Positions 50,574 to 60,090 are shown, counted from the first letter of the stretch. The stretch is DNA of 64,000 nt from Kitasatospora sp044457565 (GCF_044457565.1 NZ_JBITGZ010000035.1:1-64000); one strand, 5' to 3'. The notes: generated by a model not told the origin, from the letters alone. Made by a program: numbers and translations.

Positions 50574-51809
50574 ATGTTGTTCTGGCACGTGCCCGCGCCC
50601 AACGAGGCCATGCTCATCTCCGGTTCCAAGCGGCAGTCGCAGGACACCCAGTTCCGGATCGTCACGGGCCACGGGAGCTTCGTCGTTCCCGTCAAGCAGA
50701 AGGCCCGCATGCTGTCCCTGGCCCTGCAGGAGGCGGAGATCGCCGAGGACTGCGTCACCCAGCAGGGCATCCGGCTCACCGTCCGCGCGGTCTGTGTCTT
50801 CAAGGTCGGCGACGACGCCGTGTCGATCGCCAACGCGGCCCGGCGCTTCCTGTCCGAGCAGAACCAGATGCAGGAACTGGTCGGACGGATATTCGCAGGC
50901 CACCTGCGCTCCATCATCGGTGGGCTGACCGTGGAACAGATCATCAGGGAACGCAGCCGGGTCGCCCAGGAAGTCATGGCGGGCAGTCACGGCGAGATGG
51001 AGAAGCTCGGCATCGTGGTGGACGCCCTGCAGATCCAGGAGATCGAGGACGCCACCGGCTACATCAACAACCTCGCCGCGCCGCACGCGGCGGCGGTGGC
51101 CAGTCAGGCCCGGATCGCCCAGGCCAAGGCCGACCAGGAGGCGAGCGAACGGGAGCAGCAGGCCGCCGCGCTCAAGGCCGAGTACGAGCGGGACACCGCG
51201 ATCAAGCGGGCCGGCTTCCTCGCGGAGACCGAGCAGTCCAGGGCGCGCGCCGCCCAGGCCGGGCCGCTCGCCGAGGCACGGGCCACCCAGGAGGTCACCG
51301 AGGAACAGACCGCCCTCGCGCAGCGCAATGCGGCGCTCACGGCGCAGCGGCTGGAGGCGGAGGTGCGGCGCCCCGCCGACGCCGAGGCCTACCGGAAGCG
51401 GACGCTGGCCGAGGCGGACCGCGACCGGGTGAAGTTCGAGGCCGACGCCGGCGCCTACACCGAACGGACCCTGGCCCAGGCCCAGGCGGACGCCAACGCC
51501 GCCCGCGCGGCGTCACTCCGGGACGGCAACCAGGAGCTGATCGCGGCCAACAGGATCGTGGAGGCCCTCCCCGCACTCGCCGACGCGGCGGCCCGGGGCA
51601 TGGCGGGCGCCGATCTGACCGTCCTGAACGGCACCGACGGGGTGAACCAGATCGCGGCCGGCATCGCCAGCCAGGGGCTGGCCATCCTACGGTCCCTCCA
51701 GCACTCCGCGGCGCCCACAGCGACTTCGACGGCTTCGACGACCGGCGCATCGGCCGCCGACCCGAACGTCAACGGCCGCCCCACGCCCCGGCTCCCCGAA
51801 CGGAGCTGA
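50574..51809 (+). CDS. SPFH-domain (flotillin-like) protein
   Basis: A 411-residue protein with an N-terminal SPFH/Band 7 domain (residues about 5-165; FRIVTGHGSFVVPVKQKARM, VDALQIQEIEDATGYINNLA). A long coiled-coil region rich in Ala, Glu and Gln follows, then a Ser/Thr/Ala-rich tail. Flotillins scaffold membrane microdomains; no obvious N-terminal membrane anchor is seen beyond a short hydrophobic start. ATG 50574 follows AGGTGG. It forms a pair with the NfeD-like gene upstream. Confidence 0.85.
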   Translation: MLFWHVPAPNEAMLISGSKRQSQDTQFRIVTGHGSFVVPVKQKARMLSLALQEAEIAEDCVTQQGIRLTVRAVCVFKVGDDAVSIANAARRFLSEQNQMQELVGRIFAGHLRSIIGGLTVEQIIRERSRVAQEVMAGSHGEMEKLGIVVDALQIQEIEDATGYINNLAAPHAAAVASQARIAQAKADQEASEREQQAAALKAEYERDTAIKRAGFLAETEQSRARAAQAGPLAEARATQEVTEEQTALAQRNAALTAQRLEAEVRRPADAEAYRKRTLAEADRDRVKFEADAGAYTERTLAQAQADANAARAASLRDGNQELIAANRIVEALPALADAAARGMAGADLTVLNGTDGVNQIAAGIASQGLAILRSLQHSAAPTATSTASTTGASAADPNVNGRPTPRLPERS

Positions 51810-52012
51810 CCCGGACACTCCGCCGCGAGAGTCGTCGAGGACAGCTCGCAGTGAGCCGGCCATGCTGGGCACGGTCAGCGCGGCCGCCCCGATGCCCGCC
51901 CCGATGACGGTCTGTTCGCCGACGCGGTGAGGAGGTCCACGATGAGGCGCCCGAGCATGCGTGTGGATATGGGCCGGGCGACGCCGGGCGTCCGGCTTTC
52001 GCGCGGCGGGCA

Positions 52013-52048
52013 GAACGGGGGCGCCACCGAGCGGTGGCGCCCCCGTTC
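52013..52048. terminator. Strong hairpin terminator
   Basis: A perfect 16-base inverted repeat (52013-52028 and 52033-52048) with a 4-base loop. It lies about 200 bases after the SPFH gene; the intervening stretch has no supported gene. Confidence 0.85.
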
Positions 52049-52119
52049 GCTTGCGGTCGGGACTCAGACCGAAGCAGTGACGGTGGGTCCGGGGCGGAAG
52101 CCGGCTGCGTCGTCCATGA

Positions 52120-52570
52120 CGATGCCGGCCTGGTGGACCTGCGGGACGATCACCCCGGCCTGCGCGGGGGCGGACAGGAGGAGCGCGGCGCCGAGCTGCT
52201 GCTGCGCGCGGCCGCTCTGGCGTACTACGCCCACGACCTTGACCGGATAAGGCAGTTGGCCGAAGCGGCACTGCGGCAGGGCTTCGACCTGCGGGCCGCA
52301 CTGCTGCTCGGCACCGCCCTGGGCGAGCTCGGCCGCGCCGACGAGGCGGTGGCCGTACTGGCCCCGGCCGTGGATGAGGTGGCCGACACCGACCTGGAAG
52401 CCACCGCGATGGTCCTCGCATGGAACTGCTTCTACGGCTCGCAGGGGCTTGCCGCGGCTCAGGAATGGCTGGCCCGGGCAGCGGCCCGGGGAGGACCCGG
52501 GCTCCGCTGTTCGCTGGGCGCGCACGATAGTGACGCGTGCCGATGCTGGCCTGGCAGGATCGGCTCGTGA
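52120..52570 (+). pseudogene. Fragment of a TPR-containing regulator
   Basis: The frame includes ELLLRAAALAYYAHDLDRIR and DLRAALLLGTALGELGRADE, helical repeats like those in large LuxR/LAL or SARP-type regulators. There is no start codon in context, no ATPase or DNA-binding domain, and the frame ends in unrelated sequence. The likely explanation is a short surviving piece of a large regulatory gene. Confidence 0.5.
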
Positions 52571-52666
52571 TGAAAACCTCGGTGACTATGCGCGGCTTCC
52601 CGGGCCTCACGCGCCTGGGCCGCGGCCATGGCGACCACGGGCTTGTCGTCGGCCGCACGCTGGGCG

Positions 52667-53071
52667 CTACACGGCGGCGACCTGACGTGCCGACCGGCTG
52701 CGCCGCGGTGCGGAGCAGGTGGGAGCGGCCGGGAGGGTCGGGGCAGTGCCCGGATCGTGTGGGCAGGCGGTGACGAGCAGGTCGTCGCCGAGGGCGGTGA
52801 CGGTGAAGCCCGCATCGCCGAGGACCTCCGACAGGGCCAGCATGAGCGCGGTCCGGATGCCGCGGAACTCGGTGCGCCCGGCGGCGTGGTCGGGATGCGG
52901 GCAGGCGTGGAGGGTGGGTCCGATCAGGTCCTCACCCGGCCGCCATCCCAGTACGAGGCCGGTCCTCGGACGCAGTCGGACGGAGAGTCCGGCTGCCTGC
53001 GGCGGTGCCGGCTCGAACCCTCGGCGGGAGAGCACTTCGCAGACGGACTCAAACAGATGTTTGTCATCCAC
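52667..53071 (-). CDS. Hypothetical protein
   Basis: A 134-residue protein starting at GTG 53071. The body (FESVCEVLSRRGFEPAPPQA ... LMLALSEVLGDAGFTVTALG) looks like a compact alpha/beta domain; the last 35 residues are low-complexity. No family is recognised. The ribosome-binding site is weak and an internal start is possible. Normal codon use favours a real gene. Confidence 0.45.
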   Translation of the reverse strand: MDDKHLFESVCEVLSRRGFEPAPPQAAGLSVRLRPRTGLVLGWRPGEDLIGPTLHACPHPDHAAGRTEFRGIRTALMLALSEVLGDAGFTVTALGDDLLVTACPHDPGTAPTLPAAPTCSAPRRSRSARQVAAV

Positions 53072-53303
53072 GCGCGGAGTTTATCGCCCTGCCCACCCCG
53101 CGGTCGGCCATCGGTGACGAGGTGTCACGTACTGTTCAAGTTTGTCGCCGGTGCGGCCCGGGACGGGATCGGGGGTGCCTGTTCGACCTGGTTGGGTGCG
53201 CGCTCCTGGACGGCGGACCGGCGCGATGATCCAGGGGCGCGCGGCGGTGTCTCCGCGCCATGCGCGGTGCGGCGCGCTCGGCCGAGAACGCGTGAGTCCT
53301 GGG

Positions 53304-53531
53304 TCAGAGTTTGAACATGGCGGCGTAGGGCTGGGTGATGCGTTCCCGCCGCGATCCGAAGTCGACGAGTACCGCGATGTCGCTGTCGCCTTCCACGCCG
53401 ATGGCCCGGCCGAGGCCGTACTGGTCGTGAGTGACGCGGTCGCCGACGGCGAAGTGCTTGCGCGGTGCTTCGATCCGGGCCTTGAAGGGGCTGGTGGGCA
53501 GGACGCGGCGGACTGCTGCAGATTTCGTCAT
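53304..53531 (-). CDS. Small KOW/CarD-like protein
   Basis: A 75-residue protein. Its second half (VGDRVTHDQYGLGRAIGVEG, DIAVLVDFGSRRERI, YAAMFKL) is a small beta-barrel like the Tudor/CarD-type or UvrD-C-terminal domain, which contacts RNA polymerase or nucleic acid. Such short proteins are widespread in Streptomyces without a known role. ATG 53531. It sits upstream of the cold-shock gene, on the other strand. Confidence 0.6.
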   Translation of the reverse strand: MTKSAAVRRVLPTSPFKARIEAPRKHFAVGDRVTHDQYGLGRAIGVEGDSDIAVLVDFGSRRERITQPYAAMFKL

Positions 53532-53911
53532 TCCCTGCAGTATGCGCCGGAAATCGCGAGAGCAGGTCCTTCCGGCGCATTCAATTTCGGAGTTCGACAG
53601 GAATGCCGCGTGCGCTGTCCAGCGGGCCCCTGGATGGCGCCGGCGGGCGTGGCGCTTCGCTGTTCGCGGCCAGGGCAGGCGCTCCGCGCCCGAGTCGGCC
53701 GCCCTCTCCATCCCTGGAGTCGGCGGCGCCGACAGGGCGGGAGGCATGCTCAACGAGGCTGCTCTCCATGTGTGTTGATGGTCCCGGTGCCTCGCGATCG
53801 GCGGTCCTGGGGAAGGGGCCTCGCGGAACGGGGAGTGAAATTCCGCCCGTGGCGGGCTGGGGCCTGCTAGAGTCGTTTTAGTTGCAGTAGTGGTTCCCAT
53901 GAACTTTGTGT
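53532..53911. promoter_or_regulatory. Intergenic region with the cold-shock promoter
   Basis: 380 bases with no supported gene. The right part, near GCCTGCTAGAGTCG (about 53864-53877), looks like the -10 region of the cspA promoter, giving a leader of about 150 bases. Confidence 0.45.
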
Positions 53912-53943
53912 GCGCCTGCTGATGTATCGCAGGCGCCTTTTTG
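53912..53943 (+). promoter_or_regulatory. Hairpin with T-run in the cold-shock leader
   Basis: GCGCCTGC (53912-53919) pairs with GCAGGCGC (53929-53936), followed by CTTTTTG. It resembles an intrinsic terminator lying about 90 bases before the cspA start, so it may work as an attenuator or an mRNA thermosensor. Confidence 0.6.
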
Positions 53944-54035
53944 TTTCCCGGCTCTTCCCCGGGTGGGTGCTCATCGCGGCGACTCGAAACGCGCGCTGTG
54001 CGGGTTTCGGACAGCCCCTTGAAGGAGATTTCTTT

Positions 54036-54239
54036 ATGGCTAATGGCACTGTGAAGTGGTTCAACGCGGAAAAGGGCTTCGGCTTCATCGAGCAGGAGGG
54101 TGGCGGTCCTGACGTGTTCGCCCACTACTCGAACATCAACGCCAACGGCTTCCGTGAGCTGCTCGAGGGCCAGAAGGTCGAGTTCGACGTCACGCAGGGT
54201 CAGAAGGGCCCGCAGGCCGAGAACATTCGTCCGCTGTAG
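54036..54239 (+). CDS. Cold-shock protein
   Basis: A 67-residue CspA-type protein. The RNP1 motif is KGFGFIEQ (13-20) and the RNP2 motif is DVFAHYS (26-32); GTVKWFNAEKGFGFI is the diagnostic start. It binds single-stranded RNA and DNA and melts RNA structure in the cytoplasm. ATG 54036 follows GAAGGAG. A long leader with a terminator-like hairpin precedes it, and a hairpin terminator follows. A DEAD-box helicase lies downstream, a typical cold-response neighbour. Confidence 0.95.
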   Translation: MANGTVKWFNAEKGFGFIEQEGGGPDVFAHYSNINANGFRELLEGQKVEFDVTQGQKGPQAENIRPL

Positions 54240-54606
54240 TTTCTGCCACGGCACCCGCCTGGTAGCGAGGGGCCCGCACCGCGTACATGATGCCCGGTGC
54301 GAGCCCCTCGGCATTGCTCCACCACGCATTCCCCGGCCGTTCAGGCCCCCTGGCTCCGCCACCGGCGGCCATCCCCACGCGAGACGCCCAGCGCCGCGTC
54401 CGGATCGGCGCCCTGCCGTGACATCCCACGGTTCGAGGATCTTCGCTCCCGCCCTCCGCGGTGAGCGTCGACCTGAGGTGACGTGCCGCACGGTTTCACC
54501 GTCCACGCCCCGCTCCCCATACTTTCGGCCCGTTCCCGGGCGATCTCCTGCCGGCGCCCCGCGCTGCGGAGTCGCCTCGCGACGTGCCGTCCCAGGAAGG
54601 TTTCGC
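54240..54606. other. Intergenic leader before the helicase gene
   Basis: 367 bases with the csp terminator at its left end and no supported gene. Long leaders are usual for cold-induced helicase genes, so the right part is probably 5' untranslated RNA. Confidence 0.45.
54267..54311 (+). terminator. Terminator after the cold-shock gene
   Basis: Arms CGAGGGGC and CGCACCG pair with CGGTGCG and GCCCCTCG (54267-54282 with 54296-54311), interrupted by one mismatch, around a 13-base loop. It begins 28 bases after the csp stop. Confidence 0.8.
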
Positions 54607-56148
54607 ATGAACCGCTCCAGTCGCTCCCCGTACCAGAACACCAACTCCCGTTCCTCGGCCTCCGCCCGCTCCTACGGATCCCGCTCCGGCGGCAGCTCCT
54701 TCTACGGCGACCGGCCCGCCGGCGGCCGGAGCTTCCGTCAGGGCTCGTCCGCTCAGGGCGAGTTCGCGATGCCGGTGAGCACCACCCCGGCGCTGCCGGC
54801 CGTCGAGGCGTTCGGCGAGATGGACATGCCGAAGGCGCTGCTGTCGGTGCTGACCCGCCAGGGCGTCACCACGCCGTTCCCGATCCAGGCCGCCACGCTG
54901 CCGAACTCGCTCGCCGGCCGTGACGTCCTGGGGCGTGGCCGTACCGGCTCCGGCAAGACCATCGCGTTCGGTCTCGCCGTGTTGGCCCGCACCGCCGGGC
55001 AGAAGGCCGAGCCGCGCCGGCCGCTGGCCCTGGTGCTGGTTCCCACCCGTGAGCTCGCGCAGCAGGTCACCGATGCCCTCACCCCGTTCGCCCACGCGGT
55101 TCGGCTGCGGATGGCGACGGTGGTGGGCGGAATGTCGATCGGACGCCAGGCGCAGGCGCTGAACCGGGGGGCGGAGGTCGTGGTGGCCACCCCGGGCCGG
55201 CTCAAGGACCTGATCCAGCGGGGCGACTGCCAGCTGGACGGGGTCGGCATCACGGTGCTCGACGAGGCCGACCAGATGGCCGACATGGGCTTCCTGCCGC
55301 AGGTCACCGAACTCCTCGCCCAGGTCGCCGAGGGCTGCCAGACGATGCTGTTCTCCGCGACCCTGGACCGCAACGTCGACCGCCTGGTGCGGCGCTTCCT
55401 GAAGGATCCGGTCACGCACTCGGTTGACCCGTCGGCGGGTGCGGTCAGCACCATGGAGCACCACGTGCTGCACGTGCAGAACTTCGACAAGAACGCCACG
55501 ATCGCCCACATCGCCTCCCGTGACGGCGGGGTGATCATGTTCATCGACACCAAGCACGGCGCGGACCGCCTGGTGGAGGACCTCCTCGCGAACGGGGTGA
55601 AGGCCGCGGCCCTGCACGGCGGCAAGTCCCAGCCCCAGCGCACCCGCACCCTGGAGCAGTTCCGCAACGGCCAGGTCACCGCGCTGATCGCGACCAACGT
55701 CGCCGCACGCGGCATCCACGTCGACGGGCTCGACCTGGTCGTCAACCTGGACCCGCCCAGCGACCACAAGGACTACCTGCACCGCGGCGGGCGCACCGCC
55801 CGCGCGGGGGAGTCCGGCACCGTCGTCACGCTGGTGCTGCCCAACCAGCGCCGCGAGATGGCCCGCATGATGACCACGGCCGCCATCACCCCCGTCACCA
55901 CCCGGGTCAGCGCCGGCGACGAGGAACTGGCCCGCATCACCGGCGCCCGCGTGCCCACCGGCATCCCCACCGTGATCGCGGCCCCCGTCGTCGAACGCCC
56001 CCGCCGCAGCGCGTCCACGAGCCGCGGCCGCCGCAGCCGCCCCGCCTACGCGGGAGCCGACGCCCGCGCAACCGCCACGGGCCGCGACAACCAGGGCTCC
56101 TCCGGCCGCCGCCGCCGGGCACCCCGCCGCGTCGCCCTCGCCGCCTAG
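54607..56148 (+). CDS. DEAD-box RNA helicase
   Basis: A 513-residue helicase. A Ser/Arg/Gly-rich N-terminal tail (1-55) precedes the core. The Q motif is in FPIQAATLPN, Walker A is GRTGSGKT (111-118), motif Ib is TPGRLKDLI, motif II is DEADQMADMGF, motif III is SATL, and motif VI is HRGGRTARAG. A basic C-terminal tail ends in RRRRAPRR. It unwinds RNA, probably helping translation or ribosome assembly in the cold. ATG 54607 follows AGGAAGG. A 17-base hairpin terminates the gene. Confidence 0.95.
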   Translation: MNRSSRSPYQNTNSRSSASARSYGSRSGGSSFYGDRPAGGRSFRQGSSAQGEFAMPVSTTPALPAVEAFGEMDMPKALLSVLTRQGVTTPFPIQAATLPNSLAGRDVLGRGRTGSGKTIAFGLAVLARTAGQKAEPRRPLALVLVPTRELAQQVTDALTPFAHAVRLRMATVVGGMSIGRQAQALNRGAEVVVATPGRLKDLIQRGDCQLDGVGITVLDEADQMADMGFLPQVTELLAQVAEGCQTMLFSATLDRNVDRLVRRFLKDPVTHSVDPSAGAVSTMEHHVLHVQNFDKNATIAHIASRDGGVIMFIDTKHGADRLVEDLLANGVKAAALHGGKSQPQRTRTLEQFRNGQVTALIATNVAARGIHVDGLDLVVNLDPPSDHKDYLHRGGRTARAGESGTVVTLVLPNQRREMARMMTTAAITPVTTRVSAGDEELARITGARVPTGIPTVIAAPVVERPRRSASTSRGRRSRPAYAGADARATATGRDNQGSSGRRRRAPRRVALAA

Positions 56149-56155
56149 CGCGTAC

Positions 56156-56193
56156 GTGGGGGCCCGGACTGCCGCCGCAGTCCGGGCCCCCAC
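56156..56193 (+). terminator. Terminator after the helicase gene
   Basis: A perfect 17-base inverted repeat (56156-56172 and 56177-56193) with a 4-base loop, starting 8 bases after the stop. Confidence 0.9.
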
Positions 56194-56307
56194 CACCCAC
56201 CAAGCGCAGAGCAGTCTCGGCCCGCTCCGGCACACCCGCCGGCCGTCCCACCGCCAGTGCCCTGACTACCGCCGGCCCCGGCGGTGGATACGCGAAGGAG
56301 TCTGCCC

Positions 56308-56688
56308 ATGACCATCACCCTCGAACGCCCCGCGACCACCGCCACGGTCGGCGACCTCATGAAATGTCCGGAGCTGCAGATCAGCGACGACGTCATGGTC
56401 GACATGGCGATGGACATCCTGCAGAGCTCCGGCGTCGACCACCTCCTGGTCCGCGACGACGACGGCCGCTGCGCGGGGCTGCTGACCCGCCTGCACCTGG
56501 CGCCGTTCCAGACCCGCTCCCGGTGCACCGAGCGCACCCCGGTGCGCGACATCGTCCTCGACCGGGCCCCGTTCGCCACCGCCGACATGCCCGCCGCCAC
56601 TGCGGCCGCCGCCATGCGTTCCCGCGGCCTGGCCGTGTGGCCGGTGGTGGACCACGACGGCCACGCCATCGGCCTACTCAGCTTCTAG
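56308..56688 (+). CDS. CBS-domain protein
   Basis: A 126-residue protein made of two CBS motifs, the first around VGDLMKCPELQISDDVMVDM ... DHLLVRDDDGRCAGLLTR and the second around VRDIVLDRAPFATADMPA ... LAVWPVVDHDGHAIGLLS. Such pairs bind adenine nucleotides and act as sensors. ATG 56308 follows GAAGGAG. It lies after the helicase terminator and so has its own promoter; a joint role in stress is only inferred. Confidence 0.85.
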   Translation: MTITLERPATTATVGDLMKCPELQISDDVMVDMAMDILQSSGVDHLLVRDDDGRCAGLLTRLHLAPFQTRSRCTERTPVRDIVLDRAPFATADMPAATAAAAMRSRGLAVWPVVDHDGHAIGLLSF

Positions 56689-56973
56689 GCCCGGCGCGTC
56701 GGCGCCGACGCGCCGGCCATCGCGGTATCCGCCCGCAGCGCGCTTCGCCCCTACCAGCGGATGCGCCGGGCCGGTGCGGCCTCACGCGAACCTGGAATCC
56801 CCCTGCGCGGAAGCGGTCTGCGTGGTCCGCGCCGTGAGGCAGGGTGTCGGGCGGCCGGGCCGGTGGAGAAGGGTCGGCCGGCGAACCGGAACCGAGGGGC
56901 TCGTGTCCCGGGCGGCCTGCGGTGAGCACCTGCTGATCACCGCGGGCCGGTTTCGTCGGCCTGGATGGCTGGG

Positions 56974-57333
56974 TCAGGTGTCGGCGGAGGGTTCCTGGCC
57001 GTGTTGGGAGCGGCGGAGCTGCTCGTTGATGCGCAGGGCTTCCTCGAGTTGGTCTTCGAGGATGATGATGCGGCAGGCGGCGTCGATGGCGGTGCCCTGG
57101 TCGACGAGGTCGCGGGCGCGCATCGCGATCCGAAGCTGGTAACGGGAGTAGCGGCGGTGACCGCCGTCGGAGCGCAGGGGGGTGATGAGGCCCTGCTCGC
57201 CGAGCGAGCGCAGGAAGCCGGGGGTGGTGCCGGTCATCTCGGCGGCGCGGCCCATGGTGTAGGCGGGGTAGTCGTCATCGTCGAACGAGCTGACGGCGTC
57301 GGGGGTGTGGGGTCGGATGGTTGCCGTGGTCAC
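56974..57333 (-). CDS. MerR-family regulator
   Basis: A 119-residue protein with a MerR winged-helix domain (YTMGRAAEMTGTTPGFLRSL, TPLRSDGGHRRYSRYQLRI). A C-terminal dimer helix follows (IILEDQLEEALRINEQLRR). No cysteine-rich effector pocket is present, so it does not look like a metal sensor. GTG 57333 follows AGAGG. It lies close to the csp-helicase-CBS group and might regulate one of these genes. Confidence 0.85.
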   Translation of the reverse strand: MTTATIRPHTPDAVSSFDDDDYPAYTMGRAAEMTGTTPGFLRSLGEQGLITPLRSDGGHRRYSRYQLRIAMRARDLVDQGTAIDAACRIIILEDQLEEALRINEQLRRSQHGQEPSADT

Positions 57334-57599
57334 TGCACCTCTTCTTGTTGTTGTGTCCGGGGACGCGCTGAGGGGCCCCGGGGCCGTTGCGGCTCCCGGG
57401 GCCCCGAAGGGTTTTACACCATCTGTCGGCCTGTGGCCGACTTCCTCATGTCCGCCTCGCCCCGGGGGAGGGGGCGTGCGGGGATCGCGTATGCGTGACC
57501 GGAAACCACCGTCCTTGCCTTGGGGTCTTCGGAATCCGCCCGGGTGATGCCTCACGGGCCGGGCGATCCTGATGGCGCTCTGTCCCCTCCGTTCATCCT

Positions 57600-58200
57600 C
57601 TGTGCTGACCGGTTACTGCGAACTGCGGGTACTTCCACTACCGGGTATTGCGACCTGCTCGGAACTGCGGTGCTGCTGGTACTGCGAACTGCGTGATAGT
57701 GCCAACTACCCGGTGCTGCTGTGGCGGTCCTGGTGGTCCGCCGGTTCCGGCAGCCAGCCCCGTCGCCCGTCCTGCTCAACCGCTCGGCTTGGAACCCCAC
57801 TGCCGGACTCCCAGCACGCGCGCCCGCAGTCTTGGGCGCCTTCACTGGGATACCGCGTACTGCGACTGCCGGTACTGCGCAACTCAACTTCACCTGCTGG
57901 TAATGCACTTACCGAACTGCGGTACCGCTCGGTGGTGGCCCCTGATACCTGCGGGCCGCCCGGCCCGGTCGCCAGTCCCGTCGCCGTCCTGCACCTGCTG
58001 TGGCTCCGGAACTCCGCTACCGCGCCGTCTTTTGTGTCACCTTCTTCACGCCCACCTGCCCGGCGCGTCTTTTGAACTGCGGTACTGCTGGGCGGCGGCC
58101 CCTGATACCTGCGGGCCGCCCGGCCCGGCCACCGGTCCTGTCGCCTTACTGCACCATCCCTGGCTTCAGGGCCCTGCAACCGTGCCGACCTGCGAACTTC
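57600..58200. repeat. Degenerate ~160-base tandem repeats, no gene
   Basis: A 32-base identical stretch occurs at 57937-57968 and 58097-58128, inside two longer similar units about 160 bases apart that begin GAACTGCGGTAC. A weaker third unit precedes them, and short CTGCGAACTGCGG motifs recur near 57615 and 57680. All frames contain stops or lack recognisable protein. Together with the flanks it fills most of 57334-58433, where no gene is supported. Confidence 0.6.
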
Positions 58201-58433
58201 TTTCTTGCTGCCCGCCAGTTCGTGTCTGGCGGGTACCGCATGACCTCGTCTACGAGAGAAACACTAACCACAGTGTGCGGCAATGTCTACTCCGACGGGC
58301 ATAGATTTTGCGGTGTCGGTCGGGGAGGTAGTCTTCGCCCCGCGCAGGGCGGGGCGGCCGGTCGCCGCAGCCGCGCCAGGACGGAGGACGCCGCGTCCGG
58401 CGGCCACGACGACGAACGAACGGGAGGCGAGCG

Positions 58434-58658
58434 GTGGAAGGGCAGCAGGCCGCGCGGCAGGTGCGCACCCCCGAAACCGATACCCAGGTGTCGCTGGCGG
58501 CGGCCATCGCCGAAGCTGTCCGCGACCGCGACGAGCGGGTCCTGCGCCGGCTTCTGGCCCGCTTCGCCGAGCAGGCCGCCCTCACCGACCTGCCCGCCCT
58601 GCGCGACGCCATCGACACCACCGGGCAGCACGGCGACCGCCCGCCGGGAACCCGTTAG
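58434..58658 (+). CDS. Small helical hypothetical protein
   Basis: A 74-residue protein starting at GTG 58434, with GGGAGG seven bases upstream. It is mostly one amphipathic helical segment (VSLAAAIAEAVRDRDERVLR and RLLARFAEQAALTDLPALRD). No family is recognised. The good ribosome-binding site and clean helical pattern support translation. Confidence 0.5.
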   Translation: MEGQQAARQVRTPETDTQVSLAAAIAEAVRDRDERVLRRLLARFAEQAALTDLPALRDAIDTTGQHGDRPPGTR

Positions 58659-58685
58659 GCCGAGCCGGCCCGCCGCGCTCCCGGA

Positions 58686-58967
58686 TCAGAAGGCGCGGGC
58701 GGCGGCGTCGCAGGTCAGGCAGACGTACCCGGCCCAGCGCGGCGGATACCAGCCCTGTCCGGGCCGCTGCGGGCTCCACCGGTCGACCACCATGGACGAG
58801 GTGTCCATTCCGCACGCGGTCAGCGCCCCCGGGCCGCCGGTGGCCTTCGGCTCCGATGGTGCGGCGTGTACCCGCCGCACCGACATGGCATCGACCTGGT
58901 CGTCGCCGATCCCCAGGACGAGGGTGTCCAGCGGCTCGACCAGTTCCAGCAGAACCACGATGCCCAT
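58686..58967 (-). CDS. Hypothetical protein of Streptomyces type
   Basis: A 93-residue protein beginning MGIVVLLELVEPLDTLVLGI, with ACGMDTSSMV in the middle and a CLTC motif near the end. I recognise the overall layout as a small conserved actinomycete protein without known function. The two cysteine sites might bind metal. It converges on the preceding small gene. Confidence 0.55.
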   Translation of the reverse strand: MGIVVLLELVEPLDTLVLGIGDDQVDAMSVRRVHAAPSEPKATGGPGALTACGMDTSSMVVDRWSPQRPGQGWYPPRWAGYVCLTCDAAARAF

Positions 58968-59284
58968 GGGTCAACCGTGCGCGCGCCCGGCCGCGAACGC
59001 GACCGCACCGGGGCGCGGGGTGGTCGGCGGTGGACCACGCCGGCCACCCCGCGCGCGGCTCGCCGCGCCGAGGTGGCGTTCATCGGTGTCACTGAGGGGC
59101 GCCCCGGGGCGGCGCACCAAGGCCCGGTGTGCGGAGGAAGGGGGTCCCGGTCGCGCCCCGGGGTCAGGCGGTGATGGCCTCGCGTTCGGCCTTGGCCGTG
59201 ATGGTGATCTCGTGGGGGTGGGCCTTCTCGCACAGTTCGAGAACTTCCTCCAAGGCGCTCTCCAGAACTGGAGCGACCTACCTT

Positions 59285-59420
59285 CTCCGCCGTCGGCCCA
59301 GACAAGGGCTAGCCGGTGGTGCGCGGTGGCGGCCTGGGCGAGCAGGACCTGGGCTGCCGCGCGGTCGCCGATGTCCGCAGAGGTGACCATCACGGCCAGC
59401 AGCACGCCGAGGGTGTCGCC
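59285..59420 (-). pseudogene. IS5-type transposase fragment
   Basis: The frame reads GDTLGVLLAVMVTSADIGDR then AAAQVLLAQAATAHHRLALV-WADGG, the conserved middle of IS5-family transposases including the region of the second catalytic aspartate. Both ends run into unrelated sequence. No terminal repeats are visible. A neighbouring tail (EKAHPHEITITAKAEREA, ending at 59172) is another orphan fragment. The rest of 58968-59862 has no supported gene. Confidence 0.7.
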
Positions 59421-59862
59421 CCCCTCGTCTCTCCGTACCCTCCCGGTGCGGCACCATCGCAGCAGCCACCGCTCCCCCGTGTCCAGGAACCGGCGGTCCA
59501 CGTCACTCCGCACCATCCGGGTGCGGCACCATCGCAGCTGCGCCGTGACGCGGCTGATGTTCTATTCCTCGGCTGCCGCTCCGCTCCCATCTCGGCGCGG
59601 CACCACTACAGCGAGATCGGCGAGTACGACCTGATGATTTCTGGGAGCGGAACCTGGCTCGCAGGCCTCTCCGGTGATCGTTCCGGTGCGACCACCATGC
59701 GATCACCATCGACGGGGCGTGCTCGTTGAGCTGCGGCGGCCCCTTAACCCCGGGTATTCAGTGATCAAGCTTGTATGAGCTGACTGAACGACAGAAGGTG
59801 CCGCTGAGCTGCAAGGATGTGAGTGTCTAGGTCATATCCAGCAGTGATTCAGGGGCACCTTC

Positions 59863-60090
59863 TTGGTGACGAAGCATATCGGGTGGGATGAGCGGCTGTC
59901 GGTGAAGGCCGACGGCAAGGGGCTGGTCGGGCATGCCGGGGCAGCGCTGCTGCGCAAGTGCGCCGACCGGGTCGGGCTGACCTCGGCGTTGGGCCGGGTG
60001 CTGCCGCGGGGTCTGGGTGCGGGCTGGCTGGACCGGAGCGTGGTCGTCGTGGACCTGGACGCCACGATCATCACCTCCGCGTCCAAGAAG
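59863..60090 (+). pseudogene. 5' fragment of an IS1380-type transposase
   Basis: The frame begins with the N-terminal region of IS1380-family transposases (DERLSVKADGKGLVGHAGA, LLRKCADRVGLTSALGRVLP) and the first catalytic aspartate area VVVVDLDATI. It stops matching near 60090, where the serine-hydrolase remnant begins on the other strand. Short inverted sequences lie just upstream (GAAGGTGCC near 59794 and GGCACCTTC near 59854). Most of the catalytic domain is missing, so it is inactive. Confidence 0.65.

Noticed and set aside
51927..52250. Plus-strand frame of 107 codons after the SPFH gene
   Set aside because: It runs through a perfect terminator hairpin and lacks any recognisable domain.
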